From NCBI GenBank assembly GCA_013399695.1, contig VXAU01003166.1:126719-190718 (forward strand): a stretch of 64,000 nt of DNA, given 5' to 3'. A program made the translations under genes and the position numbers. Every line of letters begins with the position of its first letter. Position 1 is the stretch's first letter. This document shows, piece after piece, positions 1-13,001 of this stretch. The notes under the pieces were generated by a model. It was given only the letters and a program-made list of their open reading frames with translations, was not told where the DNA came from and searched no databases. Source of the DNA: Formicarius rufipectus (lineage: Eukaryota > Chordata > Aves > Passeriformes > Formicariidae).

Positions 1-141
1 GCTGAGGACCCCAAAAGCCCCTGCAGTCCTCACTTCGATGTCATCTTTCAGGCAGTTTTCTAAGTCACTGGGGAGGTAAGCTGGCAGTAAGCCTGCAAGG
101 TTTCTGAGGAAACATGACTGGCAGGAAAGTTTTGAAACTGC
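1..141 (-). other. Candidate partial coding exon at window edge, gene unknown
   Basis: Seen on the minus strand: a pyrimidine-leaning acceptor (ccttgtctgtcag) ends at 142, followed by a frame open for 47 codons to the window edge. The peptide begins AVSKLSCQSCFLRN and includes LAGLLPAYLPSDLEN and LKDDIEVRTAGAFG. It has a mixed, globular-looking composition. A second possible acceptor (gtttcctcag) lies inside it. Of the other two frames, one stops after about 26 codons. No family is recognised and the 3' end is outside the window, so no donor can be checked. It may be a pseudo-exon; the call rests only on splice-site form and openness. Confidence 0.22.
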
Positions 142-3100
142 CTGACAGACAAGGTCATGTTGGAGCTTGGGGTGCTTGATGAAAAATCAGCTGAAAGGAG
201 CATATAATGTTTTACATCTGAAAAAATCTGCATATTCAAAGCTTAAATCACTCTTTTGGAAAATTTCTGTAACCTCTACTTAAAGGCTATCATCTGCTAC
301 AGTCTTGCTTAGAGCCTTATAGAATTGGATCATTGCTTGCTTGCTGCAGAAAGATCTAATTGGAGTAATTTCTACAGCAGATTGTTTTTCCAAGCAAGCT
401 TCATTTGGCCATGGAAAATGATATAGTATTTAGCTGCACCACAGTGGAGTCATGCTTTGTCAGATCAGAAATATGATAAGAGGAAAATATTCCCATAACA
501 CAGAATACTCTCTCTTGAAAACAAAATCTGTGGGATCTGTGCATTACACATGGTATCCAAGAACTATCAAATAACTGAGTGGCAGTAGACCTGAGACTCT
601 GCTTCACTTACCTAGACTTTCCTTTACATTCCATAAAATTTTGCATGAGGAGCTCACCCTACCAGGTTGTAGCGGTTAAAAAACACCATTAGAAAGAAAT
701 CTGCCATCCAAATTTTAATAGGGTTTCAGCCACTTCAAAGCAGTTCGTTTCTAAAAGTTTTAATCCTTCTCAGCCACTAGCTGTCTCCCCGCCAAAGTCA
801 AGTCAATTAGTTAAGAAGTCATTAGAAAAGCCCTCAGATATGAAAGCCATGCCTTGAAGTCCAGCTCTTTTGCAACATCTCTCAAAAACCAGGGCTGCTA
901 ATTTGGCACAGTTTCAGCCCCTTGGCCTACCTGAAACACAAATATAAAATCAGCCTGACTCATCTGCTTTGTCTGGCTTCATCCTCAGCCACTGGAAGAG
1001 GCTTTCTCGCAGAAGGCAGACGAGCAAGTACCAGCAGAGCAGCAGCCACAGCTTTCATGCTGGCAACTGACTAATGAACCCCTTGCTTCAGGAGACCTGC
1101 TGCAACAAAGTCGTGCCAAATTTTTAACGTCTCCAGTGATGCTGTTGAGCACCAGCCTTGCGCAAAAGCCCTGGTGATCAGTGGCAAGTTCAGTCCTAGT
1201 CAATTCACCATGCCATGAGTCAGCCCTCACCCCAGGGCCAAACGATGTGTGCTGGTTCATGACTGCTCTCAATGTGGGGTCCAAAGATTTCCCTGCCAAG
1301 AGAAATATTTGGCTGGTTTATGACTGGAGCTCTGAATGCAAACACTTATACCTACAGCGTGGGTGAAGAGCAGAGCTGTGCCCAAAGGCAAAGCAGGGAG
1401 TGAACCAACCTGACAGCACGGAAACACCCAGTGAAATTTATTTTCATTTTTGGCCCAACTTCTGCAGTGAGCTTATCTTTTGTTGCCATGCAAGTTGTAA
1501 CTCATGCCAAGACTCAAAATTTTCTCACTTCTAGGCTTGTTCTGAACAGAGTCAGGCATCCTGACGGCAGCAACACCTGTCCTGGGGGTGCCACCATGGA
1601 CTACACATTCTGGTTATCCCATGGCTGTGACTGCCAGCCCTGCCTGTACCAAGGGCAGCTGACACCCATGCCACTGCCATGCTCAAGGTTGTCCCCCAAA
1701 CAGAAGGGGACTCCTTCCTCTGCAGGTGTGAATTGTAGCATTTGCTGCTGACATATCCCACCCTCTCACTGAGCCACACCTCGGCAAATAGCAGAGGGGG
1801 ATGCAAAATAAATCCTGTCTGCAACATGCAGCCCTACATGATGCAGAGAAGGCACATTGGAAACTGTCCACCAGGTCCTTTTACAAAGCCCATATACCTC
1901 CTAAGGCAGGCTGTCATCAAACTTTGCATTGCAAAACTGAAACTGGCAGGGACCAAAGGCAAGAAACGTTTCTGCTCTAAGTATTTCCTCACATATCTCT
2001 GCATTTTGCATTGCAGCACAGCAGAAAACAGTTTTATCAAGCAACCAAAAATCACTCAAATTACACATATTTACCCCTACAGTAAGTCAGAATGGGTGTT
2101 GATTCACTCATCACTCCAAAGAAACTGGATGGAGTGACTAATGTGGAAATGATCATAATTTTCTCTGCCCTTAATTTTGAAACTGAATTCAAAAACATAC
2201 AATCTGATGATGGCAAAACATGGGTTGTAAATATTTTGATATGGCAGCATGAAAAAGGAGGCTGAGTGTTAAAAGACATCCTAGCAAGAAGCAGGAAACG
2301 ATGCACTTACTGTACTTGCAATTTTCACATGGGCTGTGCAATGTCAGAAAGATGTCAAAATAGAAGAAATTTGGTAAGTAGCAAAATGAGCCACTGACAG
2401 GCTTCAGTGAAAAGACCAGGAGAAATACCATTTCTGCTGCAGAAACGGTGTAAAGATAAATCTTCAAATTGCAAGTGTAATGCAAAAGTGAAAAACATGC
2501 TGCACCACAAGAAGCAGACACAAAATTGTTCTCTACAGCCTTACTTTGCAATTAGGGACACGTAAGGGCCAACGGAGGCAAGCAAACTGTTGCTTATAAT
2601 GGAAAACACAGAGGAGAAACTGAGTTAGTGCAAATAATGTGCCACCTGCCACCACACTAAGGCATGGGCAAGGGTCCCCTGCTCAGCAGCGTATGGGACA
2701 GCTCTGGCTGCGCAATATGGGTCTGACCTGGGGGACAGGGACAGCACAGCCAGAGGACACCATGGTCCCTAATCCCCTGGGTGAGGACAAGCTGGGGAGA
2801 TGCAGGGAGAGGGGGCAAGGAGGGCTGCCCATTGCTTCTTGCCTGCTCGGTTAATCAAGATACCAGCTACTCCAGCATGGCAACTGTGGCCGTTCTGCCA
2901 GGAGTGATAAAGCAGGGGGAGGATAGTATGCACCCTCATCCATCCATGCCACCAACCCCTCCACACCTGTGACACTATATGGCTCTGCCAGCACCTCACT
3001 AGCCATGTTTTGGTTCTCCTCCCTTGTCTTGTGCCACGACAGCAACCCACAGAGGGTGGCTTTGGAGGGAGTTGAGGCCCCTCAGGGAAGTGGTGGGCCG

Positions 3101-3879
3101 AAGAATGTGAGGGGACTTGGTCTCTGGGACTGTGACATGGCACTTTAGGGCAGGAAACATGCTGCACAGAGAAGCAACCATGGGGAATGGAGAGGAGGCA
3201 GAAAGGATGGAGCTTGTGCCTGCTTCTGGCAGCTCAATCACCAACTGTACAGTGAAGATCCATCTCCCATGTTTTGAGGGTCCACTACTAGGCTCTGGGA
3301 AGAGCTAAAACCTTCCTCCCTCCCCTAAATAGCCATATGATGGTATTGGCAGATTTGGAAGAGGCAGGTGGAAAATGCCCTGCATGTGGATGTAGAATTA
3401 CTCTGCATTATTCTTTGTGTGCAGTGGATGTTTTCTAGGACTTCCTGATATCCAGAAATGCTAGGGACAGCTGCTCATGATGAGCAGTTTGCTCCAAGGC
3501 CCAGGACAGTGTGCAGCAACTCCAGTCCCAGACCACAAAACTGTGGTACTAGCTGGCAGCAGACTAATGAACATATACAGCAGTGTAACACCATGGTGAT
3601 AATGTGAAAATCATCAGCCCTCTACCCTGGCTCTAGATTATTGCACTGCTGTGGTGGTATCTTCAGAGATGGCATGAGATTCCTGTCTTTCAGATGACTC
3701 TGTAATTCCAAGCAAGGCTGAGAAACAGCTATGGACAGTGTGTTACAGGGATGTTAGGTTTGCAGAGCTCTTCAAAGGCTTCACAATGTCATCCTGACCT
3801 GTGGAGAGCCTGATGTTTCAATGCCAACTTCATTAAGTGTACCTCCGTTTCAGATAAGCCTCCAAACAATCTATTTTGT

Positions 3880-4195
3880 GTGTGTTTTAATTTAAGGGAA
3901 AAACATCTGGCTGCTAATGCTGCTGTTGTCATTGGCAGCATAATTAAGACTTTTGTTTACATAAACTAAAAATAATGGTGAGCAGTACTCAACAGCCTGA
4001 AATCTTTATGCTGTATGTATAGGAGTCATGATTTTTCTAATGAGTTGGCTGTTTGAAATGCATTTATACATCTATAAAGAGAGTTAAGTAGCATATATTG
4101 ATGTTAACTGCAGAGCTGACAAGTCATTCTACCCTGTTATTACATTGCCCCCTTCCACATAATCCTAACTCATAAGCGATCCAGAAAGTTGTTTT
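3880..4195. other. AT-rich, repeat-free block resembling a conserved non-coding element
   Basis: This block has no recognisable repeat and no useful open frame. It is dense in motifs typical of vertebrate enhancers: TAATTA/TTAATT homeodomain cores, a forkhead-like TGTTTAC at about 3954, and CATTTATA and TAATGAG strings. Motif density in AT-rich DNA is weak evidence, so this is an inference from texture only. Conservation was not tested. Confidence 0.2.
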
Positions 4196-7100
4196 GTTTG
4201 GTTTTAACAGATCTGCCTTTGTGGGGAAAAGCTCACTGTGGTCTGCAACTAACTCTGAGATGGAGCTCATCCAAGTGTGATGCTTGCTTGTGGTTTGTGT
4301 TGCAGCCTCGGAGTGGCTCTGACACCCTCAGAGTGAAGTGGATGGGACTTTAAACCTCTTATCTGCTCTGCGCAAAATTGCATTTGGAATGCCACCCACT
4401 TCTGGGAAGGGTCCCACTCAGCTCTTTACCCAGTCCTCAGAGAAGGAAAGGAAAGGGTCGAGAAGGTCTGGGGTTTCTACAGATGTCACCACTGTTTGTG
4501 AATACAACACAAACATGGGAGTCAGTTCAAGCTCAGTTCCAGGCTCTCTACAAAATAGTCTACTCACATTGCAGCAACATCATGGCTGCAAGAAGTCAGT
4601 TGACATCTACGGGTCTTGAAAAGACAGTGGATGGTGACAACACGGGCAATGTGTGTACATTTCTGGACCCGCTGACAAACCAGACAGACGTGCACTGGGG
4701 AGGGACAGTTTGCTCCTGGACAGATGAGTCAGATGAAGGGCATTAGCACACCCCAAAATTCCATTCAAACTCTACACTCATTAGAGAGTCAGTCTGCAAT
4801 GGTGAGTGACAAATGGTCCAGCAGGTAGGAATGAGTAATACAAGCATCTTGATTATGCTGCTTGCAAACCTGGGATTAGAAAGCACTGTAGGTTCTGCAT
4901 TTTATATTCATTCTGAAGGGCTGTAACATACATGATCCATATTTCCACAATAAAAAATGGAAGTCTAACTTTGTCACAAATGCACAAGCTGGAACACACA
5001 GATGTTTGCCAAATATCACAGGATTTGCAACAGTATCCTAGCTGCAAGTGCTGGGCTCACAAGGCTCTTGATCCATTCAAGAAAAGGGATTTTTAGTTCA
5101 TTTGTTGGTAGCTACAGTAAGAATTCCTGAGCAGAAGAATAATTCTCAAGGAAAAAAAAAAAATTAGAAGTCACAAGAGAAAACAAAGGTTTCCACTGCT
5201 GAGGACACAGAAAACTAAGAATTCCTGCTTCTTGCTGGACTGGAAATATCACAACTTCTGTCTCTCTCAAAACACGGCATAACTTGTGCATTTTGTCTTG
5301 TTTCAAACATGATCTTGACAAAAGCAAGCATAGAAAAGGGGCAGAGGAAAGAGTTACCCACATCTTTTTCAGGATCATAAGGGTCTTGGCTGGGGACACT
5401 GACATGATGCTCCACCAGTGGTTTATTTACTCCACCACCTTGGCTCTGTAACACAGTTCCAGGAAGACTATCCTGCTGATACTGAATGTTATTTTCTCTG
5501 GTTGGCCCATCCCTAGTATATAATAGGACACACTCTCCATATAGCTTGCTCCATACAGTTAACAGATACAGACTGAGTGGGTTTTTCCTTTTCCTTCCCT
5601 TGGAAAGGACTTATTTCAAAAGAGTGTTTTCTCCTTATTCTTGCTACAGATGCTGGTGCCTGTGAACTGCAGCTCTGACACCAATACACATGTACTTCAG
5701 GAATGAGCATCCTGTCCCTCCATTTCTTTGCAATCCCTGAGGAAACAGAGAAACATCTTTGCTTAACACAATGAAGACAGAATCTAACATCCATCGTGTG
5801 AGCCATCAAGGAAGTCTATCTGTTTCATCCCTTCTCCAACACAAATGCAATGAAATACTGAAGAGAGTCAGGTTGAGCAGAAGAAACAGATCACTGTGGT
5901 CTGGTACAGCTACAGTGGAGAAAACACTTTATTCTGTAGCCATATGTACAAAATCCTGTGTGATAAACCCTATAAAGACAAATAACACAAAAATTACTGG
6001 AAGGGCAAAGCACACCTACCTTGCCCTACTGATGAAGAAGCGTGGAGAAGCTGGGAACTTTCTGTGCCATTCTGGTGACTCCCTTTCAAGCTAAGCAAGC
6101 TTTAGCATGCCAGCAAGGGACCACTCTTTTTTTCCTTCTTTTGTCTTTTAGAAATGCTTAGGTACTTTTTTGGGCATTTGGGGAAATAAAAACTAGCTTC
6201 CACTCAAGAAAGGAGAAGATGTATTCCTGCAAAGTGATGAGCATGTTCAATTCCTACTGACAGAATTAGTTTTTTTAAATAATACACTCTCTTAGTGACT
6301 GATACATGTGCTGACAGGTTATATTATTTGTGAATAATATGTGAGGAAGTTTATTTTACCCTAATCCAAACAGACAGAGTTCAGGTTAAATGCTATTGTT
6401 TGGTTTTTGAGAGATTAAGTTTAGGAATTTACCATTCTCTTGATGTCTTTTTAATTTATATAATTTGTCAAACTGTAAAGTGCATCAATACATACAGTCA
6501 AACAAGATACTCAGTATACACAAGTAGGTCATGTTACAGCTTCTGGAGAAGCTGACAGTTTCTTTTTTGTATTCAACATCCACCCAGTATCACAGGATAG
6601 ACCTTCCAGTCATTCAATCAACTTAGTTTACACAAATATAGATGAACGGTGCTTAGCTATAACCAAATTCATGCTGTCTACTATGGCAGGATCCATAGCA
6701 ACCACTCATATACTGCCACAGGTTTGGTTTAAGACACACACCTACACTCTGCAGCAGAGACCCAATAGCAGGAATTAACATAATAACACTCCCTCCCACA
6801 GTCTAGGGAGACACACATATGAGAACATGACAAGGGTGGCCAACAAGGTGGCTTGACTCTAAAATTAATGAATAATGACCATGGGCATGTCCCATTGAAA
6901 GGCAGGCTTTCCACAAACTGTGAAAGTGACGCTCCCTACATACGCCCTCTCCTTATGTACACATGCCCCTCTGTCAGAGGCAGGGATGATGGGGAATTGT
7001 TTGATCAGGGTAACACAAAGGGGCCTCTGCCCTGCTTCTTCTAGGTCAGTGAGCAAGTGCTGCTGTTAAATTGGGGTTTAATGTATAAACTGCCACTCAG

Positions 7101-7926
7101 TTGTTTCTGATTGTCCAGAATGTGTCTTTGTTTAAACACATAAACCCCCATCTGGTACCCATTACCGGACTGCTTCTTTGCCTTGTGCATGGGTAACTAA
7201 ATACAGGAGCATGTAGAGTGGATGAGGCTTGTCCACATGGCCCCACAGCTCCCTCAAAAAGCCAGCTGGGCAGCCACAACAGTCCACTCACCCCCTCAAG
7301 GAATCATCTCCACTGCTAAAAGCGAACCAAAACGCAGGCACTCCTTTGCCCAGGAAGCCAGATCGCTGACACAGGATTAGCAGAGAGCATGTTTCAGATA
7401 GGCAAGTTTCAGTAATGACAGGGAGTGATTAAAGGTAGAATGACTGAAATAGTGTGAGCCCAACCTAAAAGGGTTCACATCTACATCCAGAAGTCCCAAA
7501 TGCAACACACATTTCACAGAAACCCACCTCTTCTCTCACACATACATTTATAGGTGACTACAGCTTGCATCATTATTGTAATATAAATCCACATACTGTA
7601 TTTTGAGTTCACACTCGCTTAGCCTGAATAAAGAACTCCAGCCTCCAGTTCTGCCAGGTTCAGCAACCTTCCTCTATCCTGACAGATCTCGAGTTTTAAG
7701 TACCTGCATCAGCTACTTGTGAGCTGACACAAATCACTGTCATAGCTATAGGCTTTGTGGAACAAAACCCACCCCAACCCTATGTTCACAAAACCATTTC
7801 TTTTCCAACCAGCACAGATTGAGAAAACATCAGCCTATCTTGATTATGGCTTCCAAAAACATCTGTCCATTGTAAAAGTGACAAAATGACACAGGTCATT
7901 CTCTGTGTTCAAACCGATGTATACAC

Positions 7927-7945
7927 TTTTTTTTTTTTTTTTTTT
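7927..7945. repeat. Poly-T tract, 19 T
   Basis: An uninterrupted run of 19 T, the longest homopolymer in this part of the window. It could be a mononucleotide microsatellite or the poly-A tail of a retroposed sequence on the minus strand. No retrocopy is recognisable beside it. Confidence 0.9.
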
Positions 7946-8226
7946 AAACACTGCATTTTATATACTTGTAACTAATAGTATAAATAGCTAACATTTGTGT
8001 CCTCCTAAACTTTGAGTTGAAGCTCATGTTGTCTGTCAGAGAAGGGGGTACTTCCATTTTCATTCTGGTCACCAGTGCATGAGGAGATCTTAGAAAACCT
8101 GGCTGCTCTGGGAGCACTGCACTGCTCTCCCAGGCTCTGAGGTCCTCTCAGGTGATGAGGCAGCCACTCCTCTAAAAAGCACATCCCTCTTTTGGCTGTG
8201 CCCCCACTTCCATTCTCCCATTTCAG

Positions 8227-8315
8227 CAGCTGACAGAGCTCCACGCAAAGGCTTTTGCAGTCGAAGTCGACTCACTATTTTCAGAACTTCAAAAGGCATC
8301 TTCACAGTGGGTCTG
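8227..8315 (+). other. Candidate internal coding exon, gene unknown
   Basis: Seen: a strong acceptor with pyrimidine tract (cttccattctcccatttcag) ending at 8226, an 89-nt open frame, and the donor CTG|GTGAGT at 8316. Frame 0 reads QLTELHAKAFAVEVDSLF followed by SELQKASSQWV, which looks like an amphipathic helix. Another forward frame is also open, and the minus strand carries a 78-codon frame over the same bases, so reading frame and strand are uncertain. No family recognised. It ends in phase 2, which does not join directly to any other candidate here. A pseudo-exon is a real alternative. Confidence 0.25.
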
Positions 8316-9688
8316 GTGAGTGGCAACTATGTTCATACTGATGTGAAAAGAAGCACAGTTTAGAATGAAACAACTCAGAATAATGTTATTTTAAGGATAA
8401 ATGACAAAGGGCAAACCCCACATTTTTGCAGTCTGACAGCTGCTCTTCTTCTAAGATAAAGGATGACCACCGTGTTAATAAATCATGTTAAGTCTACTGT
8501 GCTTTTCTCTTACGATAAATTCAGTCACTGAAACTCATCAATTTCTCAAGTCAGGTGAGTTTCACTAATTGTCCCAATGCTGTGGGTGGGGAATCCATTA
8601 ACAAATTTTTAAATTACTTTTTTTCCTTCAAAAATCAGACACTAAGAATTCACAATATTGACCTGAACATAATGCATCAGGTTATTTTTTTCATTTATCT
8701 TCTCATTTTTTTAGACACTGTGTGTATTTTCTAATAACTGTCTGCAACTCCAGGTGTCTAAAAAGCTAGAAGAAATCTTTCATAGTCAACATGTTAGAAA
8801 GAACAGTGTCTAAATAAGGTTAATGCAAAATAAGAACCTTGAGCACTGTGTTGCACTAAGCTGTGGCAAAATATGCAAGACCAGGACCAGGATTCAGTCT
8901 ATATGTAACCTAGAGATTGAATTTGATTAGCTGTTGCACATCATTTTATAGCAAACATCTGATTTGGCTTTATTTATGGTGACAAATGGACCTCTATGCA
9001 TCAGACACTCCAGGCCTTGGCTACTACATGCTGTGAGTGTGAACACATACCTAACTCATACTCTGATGATTTTCTTAAAACACCTGTTTGTGGATTCTGG
9101 TGATTTAAGTGACAGTCACTGGTATATTTGAAGGAAAACAATACAGTGTTAACTTCCTCATTTTCAGGAAAAAGCTTTCACCAGATAAAACTAAGAAGTC
9201 TGAAAGGAAATTGTTTTGTAAAAAGTAGGTAATAACTGTGGTAAATTTCTGTTCCTTGAATAACAAGTGTTGCCTAAACTGATGCAGCTGATCTGCTGGC
9301 AAAAATTCAGACACCTATGATGAGCTTCATGAAACACCTATTCCCACAAAAGGTTGAAGTGATAAATTTGCCTGTTAATGCCCACCTTGCACTTCCTATG
9401 AGATTCTGCTCTCCAGCTCCCCATTGGCAAAGAAAATCCACCTGCCATGTTTAAATCACCATAGTGAGAGTAGGCACAGTGCTGAAAATAGCCCAGAGAA
9501 ATCTTGCAGCTCTGACACTTGGCACTCTCCACAGTTTGTACAAAGTTGTGGCTGTGTTTGACATCACATTGGCCAGAGTCTGTCCTTCAAACACCTGCGT
9601 TCCCAACTCAGCCAGGATCACATAGGAACAGGACTTTGTGTTTCTTTACCTGCCTGCCACTTGGATTCCCAGGAACTGAAGAGGTGGT

Positions 9689-9707
9689 AACACACACACA
9701 CATACAT
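9689..9707. repeat. (CA)n microsatellite
   Basis: A short dinucleotide run of CA units, breaking into CATACA at its 3' end. Confidence 0.85.
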
Positions 9708-12700
9708 TTTATTCAGCCAAGAGAAAAACACTACTGAAAGGACTTGGTCTATTTTTAAGGAGAGCACTACCTAATGAATGCCATTCCCCAGAAACTGATC
9801 AACAGTAACAGTGGTTTTCAAGTCAAACCTTTGCCTTTCTGTGCAAAACTGAAGCTTTGTTCCTCAGAGCAGAGTTTGCAAGAAAGCTTTTATGGACTGG
9901 CTGGTCATCAAAATGGGAAGGAAAGAGGAGAGAGGAGCCACAGAAAATACTCATTTCTAATAAATTCGAGATGGTTTCACATCCCTGAGGCAGACTCATG
10001 TTGTTTTTGGCAAGCACAACACAAAAAAAATAACACTGAGTCTGTGACTCCTGAGCAGTTTCCTGCATGGGCCGTGAATTTGCTTTGTTTTCTGTTGTTA
10101 TTATTATTGTTAATAGATGGAGGTTGTGGAAAAGAGCATAGGTGCATGCAGGGGGTGAAGTAGGAAAAAGTTAATCTGTCGTGTCATCACTTTTAATTCA
10201 AAGCATAGAAAGTCACATTTTTTTACAGTATGAGGTCTGATAATGATAATTCAGCACCACCTGAACAAACAGTCTGCACGGCAGTCCGTACCACAGAGAG
10301 TGGGAAGCAAGAGGAAAGCGAGTGCCTGCTGTGTGCTCCTGCTCTGGGAACACTGCCTTGTGAGCAGGGGAACGGGGCACACACCACACTGCCCCTCCTG
10401 ACAGATTGAAAGGCTTATTCACAGTGAAAAACCTGCTCGGAAGACTTACCTGAGACCTTGCCCTCCCTTTGCAGCCTCCCCTTTTGGAGATAAGCTCCTG
10501 CCTGAAGAGGAAGAAACCTGTTAAAATTGTTCAATGTCTTTCTTGCAGTGCTGTTTACCAAGAAAAGATCAGTAGCAATAATATTTCTGTAACAACTAGT
10601 ACCTACAAAGGGGAACTACCTCAGCTTAAGACATGGAAAGATCAGGTTAGAAAGTACTTAAATGGACAGATGCTCTTAAATCACATGAGTTTGAGGAAAT
10701 TAATCCAAAGGTGCTTAGAGAAGCAATGACTAACAGGCTCATTAGTGGTCATTCCTGAAAACTTGTGGATGAGTGAAGGCCCAAAGGCTTGAAAAGTGTA
10801 GCCATTAATCCTTGCTTAAAAGGCGGGGGGGAAAGCAGGGTCTTCTAGTAGCACCATGCTATTGGAGTCAATCTATTCCCCGGAGGACAGTAATACAATT
10901 CAAGTTGGGAAAACACTTTAGAAATAAAATACTGTAATTCAGTTTGGATAAAGAAAGCTTCTGCATGACAACTGGAAGAATCAGCTGCACTAGTAGATAA
11001 CAGGAAACCATCTGGGCCAATAGGACAGGAGGGCAATCTGTGGGTTATAGCAGAGCAAAGGGACTCTTGTGTTCTCTGGCTTTACTCCAATCTGATAGGT
11101 AAAACAGGAAAGGAAAATTTGAATGGAGCAGAGATGCTCTTCTATTCATACAGGGAAGCAAGTGGGGCAGGGAATATCGATAAATGAAGGTGGCCAAAAT
11201 CACCCAGCCTCTAAACCCAAATGGCACCCAAAGATGGACAAAGAGCTTGGGGAACAAATGAGACAATAAACTGAGGATGACAACCCTCTATCCAGTGTTG
11301 AGTTGAACTGTCCAGCTTGATGTGTCACATTGTGCCTTTTCTCAGTTCTCTCATGACCATGTATCCCAAAAGACTATGGAATTTCATCTGTCTCTCTCTG
11401 GAGAAGAGAAGGTTGCATAGAGACCTCATAGCATGTTTGCCCTGTGAAATCCTTTTTGCCAAAATGCCTATTTTCTCACCAAGTTAAAAGAAATCTCTAG
11501 GAGAAAAACGTATGGTTATTCTCTGGACATTAACTCAAGGCACCAAAGAACCAATGGCTTCACAAGAGTTTACGTGAGCGAAATCTCTTGGAGCATAAAA
11601 TTAAAATTTACACCCAGTAAAGTTGTAACAGGTTGTAACAGTGATGTAACTGTCCAGACATGTCATCAAATCAATACGTTCAGGGATTTGGGGTTTATTT
11701 GCTTGGGAAAGTGAGGAAGAAAAAGAACAGCAGACCAGAAATAAAGAAAATGTGTCTTGAAGGCTTCCATGGGTAGGCTTTGTCTGTGATGAAGGATGAA
11801 GAATTAGCAGGTAAAAGAGGAATCTCAGAGGAGCAGCCGAGCCATGTCATGGCAGCATAGCTGCTGCAGACATCTCTGCACTGCTGGCTGAGAAATGGGC
11901 AGCTGGCACTTCAGCACTCTACAGAAGGGACTCTGCACCATTTCATCATTTATGATGATGTGTCCAGTGTTTTAACATGAACAGGAACAGCAGCTTCATA
12001 AATGGAGACTGCTGTATTCCAGAGCCTCCTCCCAGAAAATCAGTGGCACTGTAAATTATGGGGGTTTTACAAGAGCCACCAAACTGATTCCATTCCTCCT
12101 CTGTTAAGCTCCTTGTTGCTTATCTTAGTTAAGAGGGGAAGAGAGTTACTACTGAGCCAATGTGAGTGAAAAGAAGTGATTTTTAGATAAAGAAAAAAAC
12201 AAACCACCACTTCTTTAATTCAGATATTCTATAAGTGAAGAGCCAGTGCTTCTTTCACAAAGAGCTAAAGGCTCAAATTCATAATACAGTCACCCTCTAG
12301 GCCATCCCACTGGCATATCAACGTACCTTGAAACAAAACCATTGGTAGAAAAAGGTCTGAATTTGTAGAAAAGCTCTACAAGAACTTAATAGTCCTTGTC
12401 ATGAGGCTGAGGAGACGGGCAAGCAGCATCACAGAAGTTGAGAAACCAGACAGAAAGAAACTATGATTTTGGTATGAAAACCAAAAGTAATGGAAGAGAT
12501 AGAAGCCCTGAAAGATTTAATAGAGTACACAGAGAACATAAAGACTCTGAAGTGTGAAAGCCCTCTAGATAAATGATAAAATTAGATAATACCAAAAAAT
12601 TAGTTGCTACCCGCAGATGTATGGGACTAAAGGTTTCCTCAGCTCACAGTTGGAAATTCCCCTTGGTGCAAACTCAGCTCAAGTGATTTCAGTAACCCAG

Positions 12701-12973
12701 CAGAGATCCTTAGGTTATTGTGTCTTGTCTTATAACACAGGACAAGCAAAGCCAACATAAGTGTCCTTAAGCTGAGCTTCCCAAGTTATATATCCAATTA
12801 AAGCAAGTCAAAACCCTCTTCCATATGAAACACGAGCTCTTATTACTGTTGACAATGCAGGAACACTTTCTTCCCCGTTTCTTCCCTGCTCTGTGACACG
12901 ACATGAAATCTGCTATTTATAGCACCAACCCAAAAGTTGCAAAATTGTTACTTTTCTGTGATTGATGTTGCAT

Positions 12974-13001
12974 CTGGATAACCACTGCACTGGATAACCA
13001 C
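12974..13001. repeat. Short 16-bp-period direct duplication
   Basis: The 12-mer ctggataaccac occurs at 12974-12985 and again at 12990-13001, giving a 16-bp period. Probably replication slippage. No function is suggested. Confidence 0.8.

Larger units (their letters stand above)
142..8226. other. Unique non-coding sequence, no gene seen
   Basis: About 8 kb of CpG-poor, AT-leaning sequence. Open frames are short (131 codons at most, at 1742-2137) and overlap others on the opposite strand, and none matches a family I know. Short A/T tracts occur, such as 12 A at 5152-5163. I see no LINE, SINE or LTR here that I can name. Most consistent with intergenic or intronic DNA. Confidence 0.6.

Noticed and set aside
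610..656. Minus-strand 47-nt exon-like frame with TAG|GTAAGTG donor
   Set aside because: The acceptor pyrimidine tract is poor, and its exit phase does not give the long open frame of the 1-141 candidate.
1252..1336. Near-repeat ctggttcatgactg / ctggtttatgactg about 61 bp apart
   Set aside because: Imperfect and short; no larger duplicated unit around it.
2017..2081. Exon-like frame with good acceptor (ttttgcattgcag) and ACA|GTAAGT donor
   Set aside because: The donor lacks the usual AG before GT and the peptide is unremarkable. Kept as a reminder of how easily pseudo-exons arise here.
1742..2137. 131-codon plus-strand open frame
   Set aside because: Low-complexity-free but unlike any family I know; overlapped by minus-strand frames. 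Length is within chance over 64 kb.
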